Below, one piece after another: positions 51,688-60,650 of a stretch of DNA of 64,000 nucleotides (within the stretch, counting starts at the first letter, position 1; every line of letters begins with the position of its first letter). The DNA is taken from assembly GCF_003589925.1 (NCBI RefSeq), contig NZ_CP032382.1, positions 5,084,001 through 5,148,000 on the forward strand. The letters run 5' to 3'. The position numbers and the translations under genes were made by a program. The stretch comes from Chryseolinea soli (GTDB taxonomy: Bacteria; Bacteroidota; Bacteroidia; Cytophagales; Cyclobacteriaceae). The notes beneath the pieces were generated by a model, which searched no databases, was not told the DNA's origin, and saw only the letters and a program-made list of their open reading frames with translations.

Positions 51688-52836
51688 TTAGTCGCCGTCG
51701 TTGTCGGTATAGGTGATGGTCACGCTCATGGCCGAGGTCATGTCTACCTTCAGCATGCGCACGGCCTTTTGCAATTCGGCATACGTATCGAGCATGGCCT
51801 GGTTGTTTGTTTGCACCTGCGCATAGAAGTCCGCCGACAGCGCATTGATCTTTGCGTCGGCCACCGAAAACTGTGCGTTGATGATGGCCGACAATGCGGT
51901 GCCCGTGCTGCCATCTTTTGCGCCCAGTGCATCGAGATAAGATTTAAAGGAGGGGCCTTCCTGTGCGGTCAAAACATTCACGCCGTTAAAGAAGTCGATG
52001 GCCGCCTGGTGTGCGGTCTCCGCCAACGTACGCGAAATATCCCGTTTGTAATACGCCTCTACTTTTTCAGGATGCTTTGTGCCACCGGTCGACGTGAGGG
52101 CACCCGAGGGAATGCCGATCTTGCCCGAACGGATGAAGCGTTCATAGTAAAGCGCGTAAGCGTTCACCATCAACCCGGTAGAAGAGCTGATGTCCAAACC
52201 CGTTTTGCTGACAAACGTTTCGCGATAGTCACCCTTCCATTCGCCCAACACGCTGGCGAGCAAATCGTTCATGCGGTCGGTGATGCGTTTGATATAGGCC
52301 AGACGTTGGGCTGCACTGGCGTCGGTTGTATAATATACCAGGATGTCTTCGTCCGCGTCGGCCAGTCCGTTGATCAGGTAGTCCAGTGCGGGAAATCCCT
52401 GGCGTGGATAGGCTGCGGGCACGGCCATGTTGGCCGAAGGGTTCGCGATGTATTCGGCGATGCCCGCCTCGTCGGCAGGATAGATGTTGAAGAAATTCCG
52501 GATGGTGTATTTATCGCCGGGACCGACTTCGAACAATTCCACCTTTTGCCACTCGGTGTAGGCGCTGACCCAGGCCGCGCGGAAATCCGATAGGGTGGTG
52601 GTGGCCGGGTTGGCACGGAAGGCATCCGACGCGGTAGTCATGGCATCGAGCTTTACTTTGAAATTGTTGTAGGAGGGAATGATGATATTGTCCGCCCAAT
52701 GCTCCAACATCGGTTTGCGATCCAGGGGGTCGGTCACGGGGTCCGTTCCGCTGTCGCTGCTGCCACACGCCCAGGCAATTCCCATCAGACCGATCAAACC
52801 GGCGAGGCGGATATGCTTACGATTCAAAAATGACAT
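51688..52836 (-). CDS. imelysin-family (M75) lipoprotein
   Basis: A 382-aa lipoprotein (MSFLNRKHIRLAGLIGLMG, lipobox-like AWAC, Cys24) with an imelysin/IrpA-type helical fold: MLEHWADNIIIPSYNNFKVK, FRAAWVSAYTEWQKVELFEV, GFPALDYLINGLADADEDIL and KHPEKVEAYYKRDISRTLAE. In imelysins the GxHxxE motif binds metal; here the equivalent appears as GFPALDYL, so the His and Glu are replaced. Imelysins act in iron uptake in several bacteria. I chose ATG 52836 for the lipoprotein signal. It follows the DUF4856 gene at 73 nt. Confidence 0.88.
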   Translation of the reverse strand: MSFLNRKHIRLAGLIGLMGIAWACGSSDSGTDPVTDPLDRKPMLEHWADNIIIPSYNNFKVKLDAMTTASDAFRANPATTTLSDFRAAWVSAYTEWQKVELFEVGPGDKYTIRNFFNIYPADEAGIAEYIANPSANMAVPAAYPRQGFPALDYLINGLADADEDILVYYTTDASAAQRLAYIKRITDRMNDLLASVLGEWKGDYRETFVSKTGLDISSSTGLMVNAYALYYERFIRSGKIGIPSGALTSTGGTKHPEKVEAYYKRDISRTLAETAHQAAIDFFNGVNVLTAQEGPSFKSYLDALGAKDGSTGTALSAIINAQFSVADAKINALSADFYAQVQTNNQAMLDTYAELQKAVRMLKVDMTSAMSVTITYTDNDGD

Positions 52837-52909
52837 AGTCTTATTTAAATGATAAAAGGTGGGTTGATGCCAAAGCATCGACCCACCATAAATGAATTTG
52901 AGTTTTTGA

Positions 52910-54079
52910 TCAGAGACCGAACTTCACTTTGATGGCGTCCGATGCCGTGTTGATCTTGGTAGCGTCCAGGTCCCAGAAGCCATTGGCCGAACCCACCAAT
53001 CCGTTGAGCAGATTGTCGGAGAACGCTGCGTCGGCTCCGTGAAGCGTGGCAAAACGCAGCGAGTATACAAACCCAAGGCCTTCACCCATAGCGTGCGCGC
53101 GGGCCGGATCGTCGGAGCCGGTTTTCCATTTGTCCAGGTAACCCAAAGCGGCGCGGGCAATAGCATTTTCCATTTCGGTGCGAATAAATGTGGCTTGCGT
53201 CTGCAGCTCTGCACGATCGTTGTTCACGATAGCCGCGCGTCCTTTCAGGAATGCCGGGTAGATCTTGGCATAGGCGGCTTTGTTGTATTCCCAGATGTAA
53301 GAACCCAACGCAAACTCTACCGTTGCGCGTGTAGCGTCCGTTGAACCCTTCAGATAAACGTCATTCAACGTGAGCAAGCCATAGGCTTCATCCCAGTTGT
53401 GCTCCAGTTGTGAATAGTTCTTTTCGGAAACAACGCTGTAGTTGTCGGCCTCCAGGCCTTTATTCAACAACACATTAGAGATGTAGTCCAATTGCAAGGC
53501 GCCGATCAGAGATTTTTGGATGATCTGTGCCTGTTCAATTCCCTTGGCGTCCACCAGGTAGTTGCCCAACTTGCCGGCAACACCACTGGAAGCGGTTTGA
53601 TTGACCGAAAGGCTGGCGGTAGCAATGGCGGTAAAGTCGCCTTCAATTTTCGTACGGACGGCTTCTGCTTCCGTAGCCGACAGCGATGAAGCCGTGATGT
53701 TGCGCAGTTGCAAACCCGAACCGTTCAGCGTAGCACCGGTCACCGAAACAGACGACGTGCTGATATCATAAAATGGATTGCCCGAATTGGCATATAAACT
53801 TTTCAATACGTTGGCGTCGATGGTTGTTTTCGCGGTTACTGAAGAGCTCGAGTGGTAGTTGAGCGCCTGGAACATTTTGAGGCGGTAGTTGCCTTCGGTA
53901 AAGTCAACGGTAGAGGCACCGCTTTGGTCTGTGAATTGGCTGGCATACCCTGCGGTTTCATCCAGGGTGGAATAGTCAACATCCGCTCGCAAATCTGGTT
54001 TAACATCGTCGTCGCTGCACGCCGCCAGCGCGGCAACGGCGGTTAAAATAAGGGTGTGCTTTCTGAAAGCCTTAAGCAT
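52910..54079 (-). CDS. DUF4856-family lipoprotein
   Basis: A 389-aa lipoprotein (LTAVAALAAC, Cys21) of the Bacteroidota DUF4856 family, recognised by VDYSTLDETAGYASQFTDQS, YRLKMFQALNYHSSSSVTAK and EHNWDEAYGLLTLNDVYL. The fold is helical and imelysin-like in pattern. It is the first gene of the iron-type operon. The function is unknown. The promoter region upstream carries a 15-nt palindrome at 54120-54134. Confidence 0.85.
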   Translation of the reverse strand: MLKAFRKHTLILTAVAALAACSDDDVKPDLRADVDYSTLDETAGYASQFTDQSGASTVDFTEGNYRLKMFQALNYHSSSSVTAKTTIDANVLKSLYANSGNPFYDISTSSVSVTGATLNGSGLQLRNITASSLSATEAEAVRTKIEGDFTAIATASLSVNQTASSGVAGKLGNYLVDAKGIEQAQIIQKSLIGALQLDYISNVLLNKGLEADNYSVVSEKNYSQLEHNWDEAYGLLTLNDVYLKGSTDATRATVEFALGSYIWEYNKAAYAKIYPAFLKGRAAIVNNDRAELQTQATFIRTEMENAIARAALGYLDKWKTGSDDPARAHAMGEGLGFVYSLRFATLHGADAAFSDNLLNGLVGSANGFWDLDATKINTASDAIKVKFGL

Positions 54080-54116
54080 GATAGTTTGGTATTTTAAGTT
54101 GGTATAGTGGGTATTT

Positions 54117-54137
54117 TAATTAGACTGATTCTAAATA
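54117..54137 (-). promoter_or_regulatory. candidate iron-responsive operator
   Basis: TTAGA (54120-54124) and TCTAA (54130-54134) are inverted around CTGAT, with further matching TA pairs outside. It lies 40 nt upstream of the DUF4856 start. Two direct copies of TTAAAATACC follow on the minus strand (54120-54111 and 54099-54090). The spacing resembles metal-repressor (Fur/DtxR-type) sites; this is inference from position and neighbours. Confidence 0.4.
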
Positions 54138-54199
54138 CGCTGCAATATTAGCCCGCTACACAAGAAATCCTTGTATGCACAAGGAAAATGGAGTCAAAT

Positions 54200-54259
54200 T
54201 ACCCTCCAGGTGTGATGCGTTATACCCTCAAGAGGGTAGTCAGTACCCGTGAGAGGGTA
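54200..54259. promoter_or_regulatory. tandem TACCCTC palindromes
   Basis: TACCCTC-AA-GAGGGTA (54223-54238) is a perfect 7-bp inverted repeat, TACCC-GTGAGA-GGGTA (54244-54259) is an imperfect copy exactly 21 bp later, and a half-site TACCCTC begins at 54200. Two-turn spacing suggests cooperative dimer binding. It lies 120-180 nt upstream of the iron-type operon and just after the end of the 54317 gene. Confidence 0.55.
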
Positions 54260-54316
54260 TGGATTTCGAGATCCCGAGAGCGGGCACAGACTTTTCAGAT
54301 GTACGGGGGGCGGATT

Positions 54317-54958
54317 TTACTGGTCGATCGAGTGGCTCGGGCGATTCTCAACTTTGGGTGTGATCAACTCCTTGTATCCCATAACCACCAACGGTAGGGC
54401 TAACAAAATATCCACAGCATGGGCGATACTCTCGATCCGCGGGATCCGGCTCAACGGAAAAGCGATCGCCCCAAGACACAACAAGGCACCCAACCACACC
54501 TCGACTTTCTTCTGGCGGATCAAAACAATTCCGAGGACCAATAGACTGAGGGGGAACAACGGTCCCGGCCAGAATAACAACAGATTGGCGCTAAGCGAAT
54601 AATGCGACAAGGTTTCCAAATAGGTCTTATGCGGAATCTGAAACGCTTCACCATACACACCGACAAAACCGAAGTTCGCACCGGAAAGACAACCATAAAT
54701 GGCGACGATCAATCCCACGGTAGCATAGCGTGGCATTTCCATTTTTAACTTATCAAAAAGCACGATGAAGGCGATGATCCAGGGCACCTGCGATAGATTG
54801 ATGAGCGTTCCGCCCGTCACACCATACTGACCCTCTTTCCAAAAGAACGTGGAAGCGGCAAATACCAGTGGAGCAGCGATCAGGGAAAGACCGCCGGCAG
54901 TTTTTGAAATGGGAAGACCAGATTCCATACGCGCCGATTTTTGCTTTTGACGCGGCAT
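54317..54958 (-). CDS. hypothetical multi-pass membrane protein
   Basis: A 213-aa inner-membrane protein with about six helices (GGLSLIAAPLVFAASTFFW, TVGLIVAIYGCLSGANFG, LFPLSLLVLGIVLI, VWLGALLCLGAIAFPL, HAVDILLALPLVVMGY) and a basic N-terminus. No family recognised. It is isolated between the M29-like gene and the DUF4856 operon. Confidence 0.7.
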   Translation of the reverse strand: MPRQKQKSARMESGLPISKTAGGLSLIAAPLVFAASTFFWKEGQYGVTGGTLINLSQVPWIIAFIVLFDKLKMEMPRYATVGLIVAIYGCLSGANFGFVGVYGEAFQIPHKTYLETLSHYSLSANLLLFWPGPLFPLSLLVLGIVLIRQKKVEVWLGALLCLGAIAFPLSRIPRIESIAHAVDILLALPLVVMGYKELITPKVENRPSHSIDQ

Positions 54959-55042
54959 GAAAAAAAACGTTACAAGGGGTGCTGATAAGTTTTGGTAAGC
55001 ATCGGGGAAGTCACCGGATGGATTAGGTTGGACTAAATGCGC

Positions 55043-56200
55043 TCAAGGCGTCTTAAATGCTACCTTCCCGTCTATCTCCACCGTTACATTGGTGAGCGGA
55101 AAACTGATTTGCGGCGTGTCGATCGCATTGTTTCCTCCGGCAAATTGATTGCTTCCCAAGGTGAGCGTTACCACGCCTGCGGCGGCCTTTGGCCAGTAGA
55201 GACCACCGCCGGTATCCATCGGTTTTAGCAGGGGATTGAACCCGAACGAAATGCTGCCCACCACATCTTGAGGTCCTTGCGGCGACGCGAACTTATTTTT
55301 CAGACACTCGCCACCGTCCTGGGCGGTGAGGGTCTGTAATTTTCCGCCGGCAAAAATAAGCGTGGCCTGATGCGCAGCTTCATAGTCGCATTCCGTTTGT
55401 GAAACGACGACTTTGCCGTTGGCGGAATTTTCGACAAGGCTCACTTCGAGCATGGCGGCGGGAAGCTTGTCGATCTTTTTGAATAAGGCGCGCCCGGCCG
55501 CCTCTTCCGTGGTAATTTGTCCGTCATAAGAAAGCACGGGACGCCCGGTGGTGGAGAAGGTGAGGTTCGTTCCGAGCGGAGAGGTGATCCGTATTTGTTT
55601 GGCCTTGGCCAACAAACTTTTCAGTTGGTTCACGCGCGTTGCCAGGGCGCTGTCGTAATGCGCGTCGATGGCATACCAGCTCATTTCCTCGTAGACATTA
55701 TAATTCAATGATAATCCTTCGGCAAAAGCGCGGGTGGGGAGGTTGATGTACAGGATGCGGGCATGGGTCTTTATCAGGGCGTCGCGCACAGACGGTTGGT
55801 CCACCGAAGCACTTTGCGTATGCCCCAGATCTTTAAAAAGCCATTTCGGGTCTTTATCGAAAGGAGTCAGAATGATGCAGACATCGGTCGTGTTTAGCCA
55901 ATGCACAAACTTGTCAGCCGGAGAAAGCTCTTTCTCCAGGAACGTGTTCATGCTTTCGGTCCCTTGAAATTTATCGGGATTTAATTTTGGATAGACCGTG
56001 GCCCCTCGCGCGGCACAAGCCTTCTCCAAGGCCTCCATGAGTGACACACCGTTTTGATCGCTAAAAATGTAAACGGTTTCACCCGCTTTGACCATCACAT
56101 TCCGCTCCACAATTTTACGCGCCAGGGAATCATAGTTGACCTGCTGAGCAAAGAGTGTTGTCGTCGATAAAAAAATAAAGAGAGAGAGGACCTTTTCCAT
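55043..56200 (-). CDS. M29-like (AmpS) aminopeptidase, exported
   Basis: A 385-aa protein with a signal peptide (MEKVLSLFIFLSTTTLFAQ) and an M29/thermophilic-metalloprotease-like body: RNVMVKAGETVYIFSDQNGV, TNLTFSTTGRPVLSYDGQIT, FGFNPLLKPMDTGGGLYWPK and TLGSNQFAGGNNAID. M29 enzymes are dinuclear metallo-aminopeptidases usually found in the cytosol; a signal peptide here suggests a periplasmic version. I could not verify the full Glu/Glu/His/Tyr/His/Asp ligand set by eye, so activity is uncertain. Confidence 0.75.
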   Translation of the reverse strand: MEKVLSLFIFLSTTTLFAQQVNYDSLARKIVERNVMVKAGETVYIFSDQNGVSLMEALEKACAARGATVYPKLNPDKFQGTESMNTFLEKELSPADKFVHWLNTTDVCIILTPFDKDPKWLFKDLGHTQSASVDQPSVRDALIKTHARILYINLPTRAFAEGLSLNYNVYEEMSWYAIDAHYDSALATRVNQLKSLLAKAKQIRITSPLGTNLTFSTTGRPVLSYDGQITTEEAAGRALFKKIDKLPAAMLEVSLVENSANGKVVVSQTECDYEAAHQATLIFAGGKLQTLTAQDGGECLKNKFASPQGPQDVVGSISFGFNPLLKPMDTGGGLYWPKAAAGVVTLTLGSNQFAGGNNAIDTPQISFPLTNVTVEIDGKVAFKTP

Positions 56201-56317
56201 TTGTTCGTAAATGCTGCGTTACTAACGGTGTGAGGGGCATGGATGTTGGCGATTCCGGGCGTTATTTTAGCAGCGGCGTATGGGGGTATCGTGACGGAAA
56301 AGAAAGGGCTGGCAAAA

Positions 56318-56352
56318 AAAAAGTCCCTACCGTTTTGGGGCAGGGACTTTTT
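56318..56352. terminator. bidirectional intrinsic terminator after aconitase
   Basis: AAAAAGTCCCT (56318-56328) pairs perfectly with AGGGACTTTTT (56342-56352), giving an 11-bp stem with A and T tracts on both strands. It lies 26 nt beyond the aconitase stop and would end the MarR/aconitase transcript. Confidence 0.88.
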
Positions 56353-56377
56353 CCAAAGTTAAAGGTATTGCAGTATT

Positions 56378-58918
56378 CTACTTCTTTTTCTTCGCCACCT
56401 TCTTCGCGGCTTTTTTCGCCACTACCTTTTTAGCGGTTTTTTTAACGGTCTTTTTCGGCGCCGCCTTTTTAGCGACCACCTTTTTCGCCGCTTTTTTTGG
56501 AGCCGCTTTCTTCGCCACTACTTTCTTCGCCGCTTTTTTAGGCGCTGCTTTTTTGGCGGCTTTCGGAGCGACTTTCTTAGCTGCCTTTTTAGGCGCAGCT
56601 TTTTTCGCAGCCGGCTTGGCTGCAGTTTTCGCCGCTGCTTTTTTAGGTGCAGCCTTGCTGGCGCCTTTACCCATCATGTTGAGGGCGGAGCCGGCTTTGA
56701 ACCATTCGATCTGTCCCTTATTGTAGGTATGGTTCACGGAAATGGATTCCTCCGTGCCGTTGCTGTGGTGCAGAACGATTGTCAAAGGGGTCTCCGGAGC
56801 GAAGGTGGTCAGGCCGGTGATGTCGATCACGTCGTCTTCCTGGATCTTGTTGTAGTCTTCCTTGTTGGCAAACGTAAGGGCCAGCATGCCCTGCTTCTTC
56901 AGGTTGGTCTCGTGAATGCGGGCGAATGACTTCACCAGGATCGCGCGAACGCCGAGGTGACGGGGTTCCATCGCCGCGTGCTCGCGGCTGGAGCCTTCAC
57001 CGTAGTTTTCATCGCCTACCACGATCGAGCCGATGCCTTGGGCTTTGTATGCGCGTTGTACTTTGGGTACTTCGTCAAACTGGCTGGTCAGGTTATTTTT
57101 CACGCTGTTGATCTTCTCGTTAAAGAAGTTCGTGGCGCCGATGAGCAGGTTGTTGGAGATGTTGTCGAGGTGACCGCGGTATTTCAGCCACTTGCCGGCC
57201 ATCGAGATGTGGTCGGTCGTACATTTTCCTTTTGCCTTGATGAGCAGGCGCAGGCCGCGGAGGTCGGTACCTTCCCAAGCTTTGAAAGGTGCCAGCAACT
57301 GGAGGCGGTCAGAGGTGGGGCTTACTTTCACCTGCACCTTGCTGCCGTCTTTTGCCGGAGCAATGTAGCCGGGATCTTCGGCATCGAAACCACGCTTCGG
57401 CAATTCGTCGCCGGTAGGGGGGTCGAGCTTTACTTTCTGGCCACTTTCGTTGGTGAGGAAATCGGTCTCCGGGTTGAAGGTCAGGTCGCCGGCAATGGCA
57501 ATGGCCGTTACCAGTTCGGGTGAACCTACGAACGCGTACGTGTTAGGGTTGCCGTCGTTGCGCGACTGGAAGTTGCGGTTGAACGAGTGAACGATGGTGT
57601 TCTTCTCTTTCTTGTCGGCACCCACGCGGTTCCACATACCGATGCAAGGTCCGCAGGCATTGGCAAAAACTTTCGCACCGATCTGCTCGAAGGTGTCGAT
57701 AAACCCGTCGCGGTCGATGGTGTAGCGCACCACTTCCGAGCCGGGCGTGATGGTGAATTCCGATTTGGTCTTCAATCCTTTGTCGGCTACCTGGCGGGCC
57801 AGGCTGGCGGCGCGGGAGATATCTTCATAAGAGGAGTTGGTGCAAGAGCCGATCAATCCGACTTCTACACGTGTGGGCCATCCATTCTTGGAGGCTTCCT
57901 CTTTCATCTTCGAAATGGGGGTTGCCAGGTCGGGAGTGAAGGGGCCGTTCAGGTGAGGCTCCAGTTCCGTGAGGTTGATCTCTACGACCTGGTCGAAATA
58001 TTTCTCAGGGTTGGCGTAGACTTCCGGATCGCCCGTGAGGTGTTCTTTTATTTTGTTGGCAAGCTTCGCCACTTCGGCACGGCCGGTGGCATTGAGGTAG
58101 CGCTCCATGGAAGCGTCGTAGCCAAACGTAGAAGTGGTGGCACCGATCTCGGCACCCATGTTACAGATGGTTCCTTTGCCGGTACAGCTCATCGACGTTG
58201 CGCCTTCGCCAAAGTATTCTACGATGGCACCTGTTCCACCTTTCACGGTAAGGATACCGGCCACTTTCAGGATCACGTCTTTCGCGGCGGTCCAGCCGCT
58301 GAGTTTGCCGGTCAGCTTCACACCGATCAGCTTGGGGAACTTCAACTCCCAGGCCATGCCGGCCATCACGTCTACGGCGTCGGCACCGCCCACCCCGATA
58401 GCGACCATCCCAAGGCCGCCGGCGTTCACGGTGTGCGAGTCGGTTCCGATCATCATACCTCCGGGGAAGGCATAGTTTTCCAACACCACCTGGTGGATGA
58501 TGCCGGCACCCGGTCTCCAGAAACCGATGCCGTATTTATTGGACACGGAAGACAGGAAGTCAAATACTTCCTTGCTTTCGGTGTTGGCTACAGTGAGGTC
58601 TTCGGCTGCACCGGTTTTGGCCACGATCAGGTGGTCGCAATGTACGGTTGAAGGTACAGCCACCTTGGGCTTTCCGGCCGACATGAATTGTAACAACGCC
58701 ATCTGCGCGGTTGCATCCTGCATGGCTACGCGGTCGGGAGCGAAGTCAACATACGATTTACCCCGTCCAAAGTTTTCCAGTTTTTGGTCAGTGTGGAGGT
58801 GGGAGTAGAGGATTTTTTCGGAGAGGGTGAGAGGTCGGTTAACAACTTTTCGAGCCTTGGCGATGCTGGCGGGCATTTTCGCATACAAGGCTTTGATCAT
58901 GTCTAAATCGAATGCCAT
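56378..58918 (-). CDS. aconitate hydratase with histone H1-like C-terminal tail
   Basis: An 846-aa protein. Residues 1-750 are a full-length aconitase (citrate-isocitrate isomerase of the TCA cycle, [4Fe-4S]): [38 protein letters not shown], the cluster ligands [10 protein letters not shown] and [13 protein letters not shown], and the swivel-domain [17 protein letters not shown]. Residues 750-846 are a tail of Lys/Ala/Pro/Val repeats ([24 protein letters not shown]), with about 41 Lys in 97 residues and no acidic residue, like histone H1/KU-tail sequences. It is encoded in-frame, without interruption, and begins 4 nt after the MarR stop. The tail may bind DNA or RNA. Confidence 0.95.
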   Translation of the reverse strand: MAFDLDMIKALYAKMPASIAKARKVVNRPLTLSEKILYSHLHTDQKLENFGRGKSYVDFAPDRVAMQDATAQMALLQFMSAGKPKVAVPSTVHCDHLIVAKTGAAEDLTVANTESKEVFDFLSSVSNKYGIGFWRPGAGIIHQVVLENYAFPGGMMIGTDSHTVNAGGLGMVAIGVGGADAVDVMAGMAWELKFPKLIGVKLTGKLSGWTAAKDVILKVAGILTVKGGTGAIVEYFGEGATSMSCTGKGTICNMGAEIGATTSTFGYDASMERYLNATGRAEVAKLANKIKEHLTGDPEVYANPEKYFDQVVEINLTELEPHLNGPFTPDLATPISKMKEEASKNGWPTRVEVGLIGSCTNSSYEDISRAASLARQVADKGLKTKSEFTITPGSEVVRYTIDRDGFIDTFEQIGAKVFANACGPCIGMWNRVGADKKEKNTIVHSFNRNFQSRNDGNPNTYAFVGSPELVTAIAIAGDLTFNPETDFLTNESGQKVKLDPPTGDELPKRGFDAEDPGYIAPAKDGSKVQVKVSPTSDRLQLLAPFKAWEGTDLRGLRLLIKAKGKCTTDHISMAGKWLKYRGHLDNISNNLLIGATNFFNEKINSVKNNLTSQFDEVPKVQRAYKAQGIGSIVVGDENYGEGSSREHAAMEPRHLGVRAILVKSFARIHETNLKKQGMLALTFANKEDYNKIQEDDVIDITGLTTFAPETPLTIVLHHSNGTEESISVNHTYNKGQIEWFKAGSALNMMGKGASKAAPKKAAAKTAAKPAAKKAAPKKAAKKVAPKAAKKAAPKKAAKKVVAKKAAPKKAAKKVVAKKAAPKKTVKKTAKKVVAKKAAKKVAKKKK

Positions 58919-58922
58919 AGTT

Positions 58923-59456
58923 TTATAATTTTAGCGCTGCTAAAGTAATAATTTTTTCATCGGAATGATGACCGCGCGTTGCACCACTTATATGAGTGGT
59001 CTCTTCCAATGTTCTTATTTTATCCAACAGCGTATTGAGCACGAGGGTTTCGGGTTCGGTAAGATTTCCCAAAAGCTGCCCCAGGGTGTCGACCTGCGGG
59101 TCCATGATGCTCAGTAATTCCAGGCCTTTTTCGGTGATGCTCACATCGACGGAACGCTTGTCCTTCAGCCCGCTCTGGCGTTGGACTAACCCTTTGATAC
59201 GCAGGCGCTCCACGATCCGGGAAACATCCGACATCTTGTCGAACATAGAGCGTTTGATGACGTTGACGGAGATGTGATGGGGGTTGTGTTTTTTGAGGAT
59301 TCGCAACACGTTGTATTGTTGCCGGGTGACCTCGTTTTTCTTGAAGAGACTGTTCATCCTGTCGACGAGGTAATAGTAGGTGTACAGGATGTTAATAAGC
59401 GCACGCTGATGTTCGCTGCGAACGTCAGCAAGCATGATATCCTTCTCAAGGGACAT
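58923..59456 (-). CDS. MarR-family transcriptional regulator
   Basis: A 177-aa winged-helix regulator: [61 protein letters not shown]. The C-terminus adds about 30 residues ([17 protein letters not shown]). It is followed 4 nt later by the aconitase gene, and a perfect 9-bp inverted repeat overlaps its start region (59464-59498), as expected for autoregulation. The ligand is unknown. Confidence 0.9.
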   Translation of the reverse strand: MSLEKDIMLADVRSEHQRALINILYTYYYLVDRMNSLFKKNEVTRQQYNVLRILKKHNPHHISVNVIKRSMFDKMSDVSRIVERLRIKGLVQRQSGLKDKRSVDVSITEKGLELLSIMDPQVDTLGQLLGNLTEPETLVLNTLLDKIRTLEETTHISGATRGHHSDEKIITLAALKL

Positions 59457-59463
59457 AGTAAAG

Positions 59464-59498
59464 TGACTACTTAGGTTTAGGTACCACCAAAGTAGTCA
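59464..59498 (-). promoter_or_regulatory. candidate MarR operator
   Basis: TGACTACTT (59464-59472) and AAGTAGTCA (59490-59498) are perfect inverted repeats with a 17-nt spacer, placed 8-42 nt upstream of the marR ATG. The site would cover the promoter of the MarR/aconitase operon. Confidence 0.6.
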
Positions 59499-59507
59499 TT
59501 TTTACGC

Positions 59508-60197
59508 CTATTTGCTGTTGATATAATTTAAAAATTCGCGTTTGATGTTCTCGTCCTTGAATTTTCCGGAGAAATACGCGGTTCCCGTCTTGCTGTTGGT
59601 GTCGCCCACGCCCCGTGAAGCCACGCACATGTGATTGGCATCGATGACCACGCCCACGTTTTCGGTGTGCAAAACGCGCTCTATCTCCTTGCCAATCTGC
59701 ACCGTAAGGCGCTCCTGCACCTGCGGTCGCTTGGCGAAATACTGCACGATGCGGTTGATCTTGGAGAGGCCGATCACTTTGCCATTGCTGAAATAGGCGA
59801 CGTGTGCTTTGCCATAGATGGGCACAAAATGGTGCTCACAATGGGAGTAGAAGGTGATGTCCTTCTCCACCAGCATTTGGTCGTAGTTGTATTTGTTCTC
59901 GAACAGACGAGCGTTCGGACGGTTCTTGGGATTGAGGCCACTGAAAACTTCCTTCACATACATCTTGGCCACACGCCGGGGGGTTCCCTTCAAACTGTCG
60001 TCGTTCAGGTCCAGACCCAGGATGTTCATGATCTCGGTGAAATGCTTTTCGATCCGCTCGATCTTCACATCGTCATCCAGCTCGAAAGCATCGGCGCGCA
60101 ACGGCGTCTCGATGGAAGAGTAGGGATGTTCATCTTCAAAGTCGTCGTCCTCCGGTTTAAGCGGCCGGATATTCAACGAAATTCCTTTCTGTCTCAT
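59508..60197 (-). CDS. folE: GTP cyclohydrolase I
   Basis: A 229-aa FolE: converts GTP to 7,8-dihydroneopterin triphosphate, the first step of folate and a precursor for queuosine. Zinc ligands are in SHCEHHFVPIYGKAHV (Cys and His) and HMCVASRGV (Cys); the substrate loop is QERLTVQIGKEI. It starts inside the queD 3' end (41-nt overlap), so the two enzymes are translationally coupled. The extra acidic N-terminus (about 1-45) is longer than in E. coli FolE. Confidence 0.95.
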   Translation of the reverse strand: MRQKGISLNIRPLKPEDDDFEDEHPYSSIETPLRADAFELDDDVKIERIEKHFTEIMNILGLDLNDDSLKGTPRRVAKMYVKEVFSGLNPKNRPNARLFENKYNYDQMLVEKDITFYSHCEHHFVPIYGKAHVAYFSNGKVIGLSKINRIVQYFAKRPQVQERLTVQIGKEIERVLHTENVGVVIDANHMCVASRGVGDTNSKTGTAYFSGKFKDENIKREFLNYINSK

Positions 60198-60567
60198 ACA
60201 AAGTAATTTTCAGTTCCAAATTCGAATCAATTTTTTGACGCAATATCCTCCAGATCATCACCGCGATGTTCTCGGCGGTGGGGTTGATATCCTTGAAATA
60301 TTCAGTATCCAGGTTCAGGTTCTTGTGATCGAATTTCTTCAGCACGCTCTCTTTGATCAGATCGCTCAGCACTTTCAGATCATACACATACCCGGTTTCG
60401 GGATGAGGTTCGCCAATAAGGCTGACAACAAGTTCGTAGTTGTGGCCGTGATAATTGGGATTGTTACATTTCCCGAATACCTGTTGATTCTTCTCGGCCG
60501 TCCAGGCAGGATTGTGCAAGCGGTGCGCCGCGTTAAAATGTTCTCTTCGGGAAACTTTAACCTTCAT
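60157..60567 (-). CDS. queD: 6-carboxytetrahydropterin synthase
   Basis: A 136-aa QueD/PTPS-family enzyme that takes FolE's dihydroneopterin triphosphate to 6-carboxytetrahydropterin for queuosine biosynthesis. Zinc and active-site motifs are EHFNAAHRLHN, GKCNNPNYHGHNYELVVS and FDHKNLNLD. The triad Cys-x3-His arrangement of QueD (Cys in GKCNN) is present. It overlaps folE by 41 nt and precedes it. Confidence 0.93.
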   Translation of the reverse strand: MKVKVSRREHFNAAHRLHNPAWTAEKNQQVFGKCNNPNYHGHNYELVVSLIGEPHPETGYVYDLKVLSDLIKESVLKKFDHKNLNLDTEYFKDINPTAENIAVMIWRILRQKIDSNLELKITLYETERNFVEYPAA

Positions 60568-60650
60568 GTGGTAAAGGTAAACCGAATTCCTCGCAAAAGG
60601 TTCAGTTTCCAGCCGCTTAAAACCGCTTTCTGTGCAAAAATGGCCCTGGT

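Noticed and set aside
57587..58651. 354-aa plus-strand ORF opposite aconitase
   Set aside because: It is an antisense frame in a GC-rich, well-conserved enzyme gene, with no domain.
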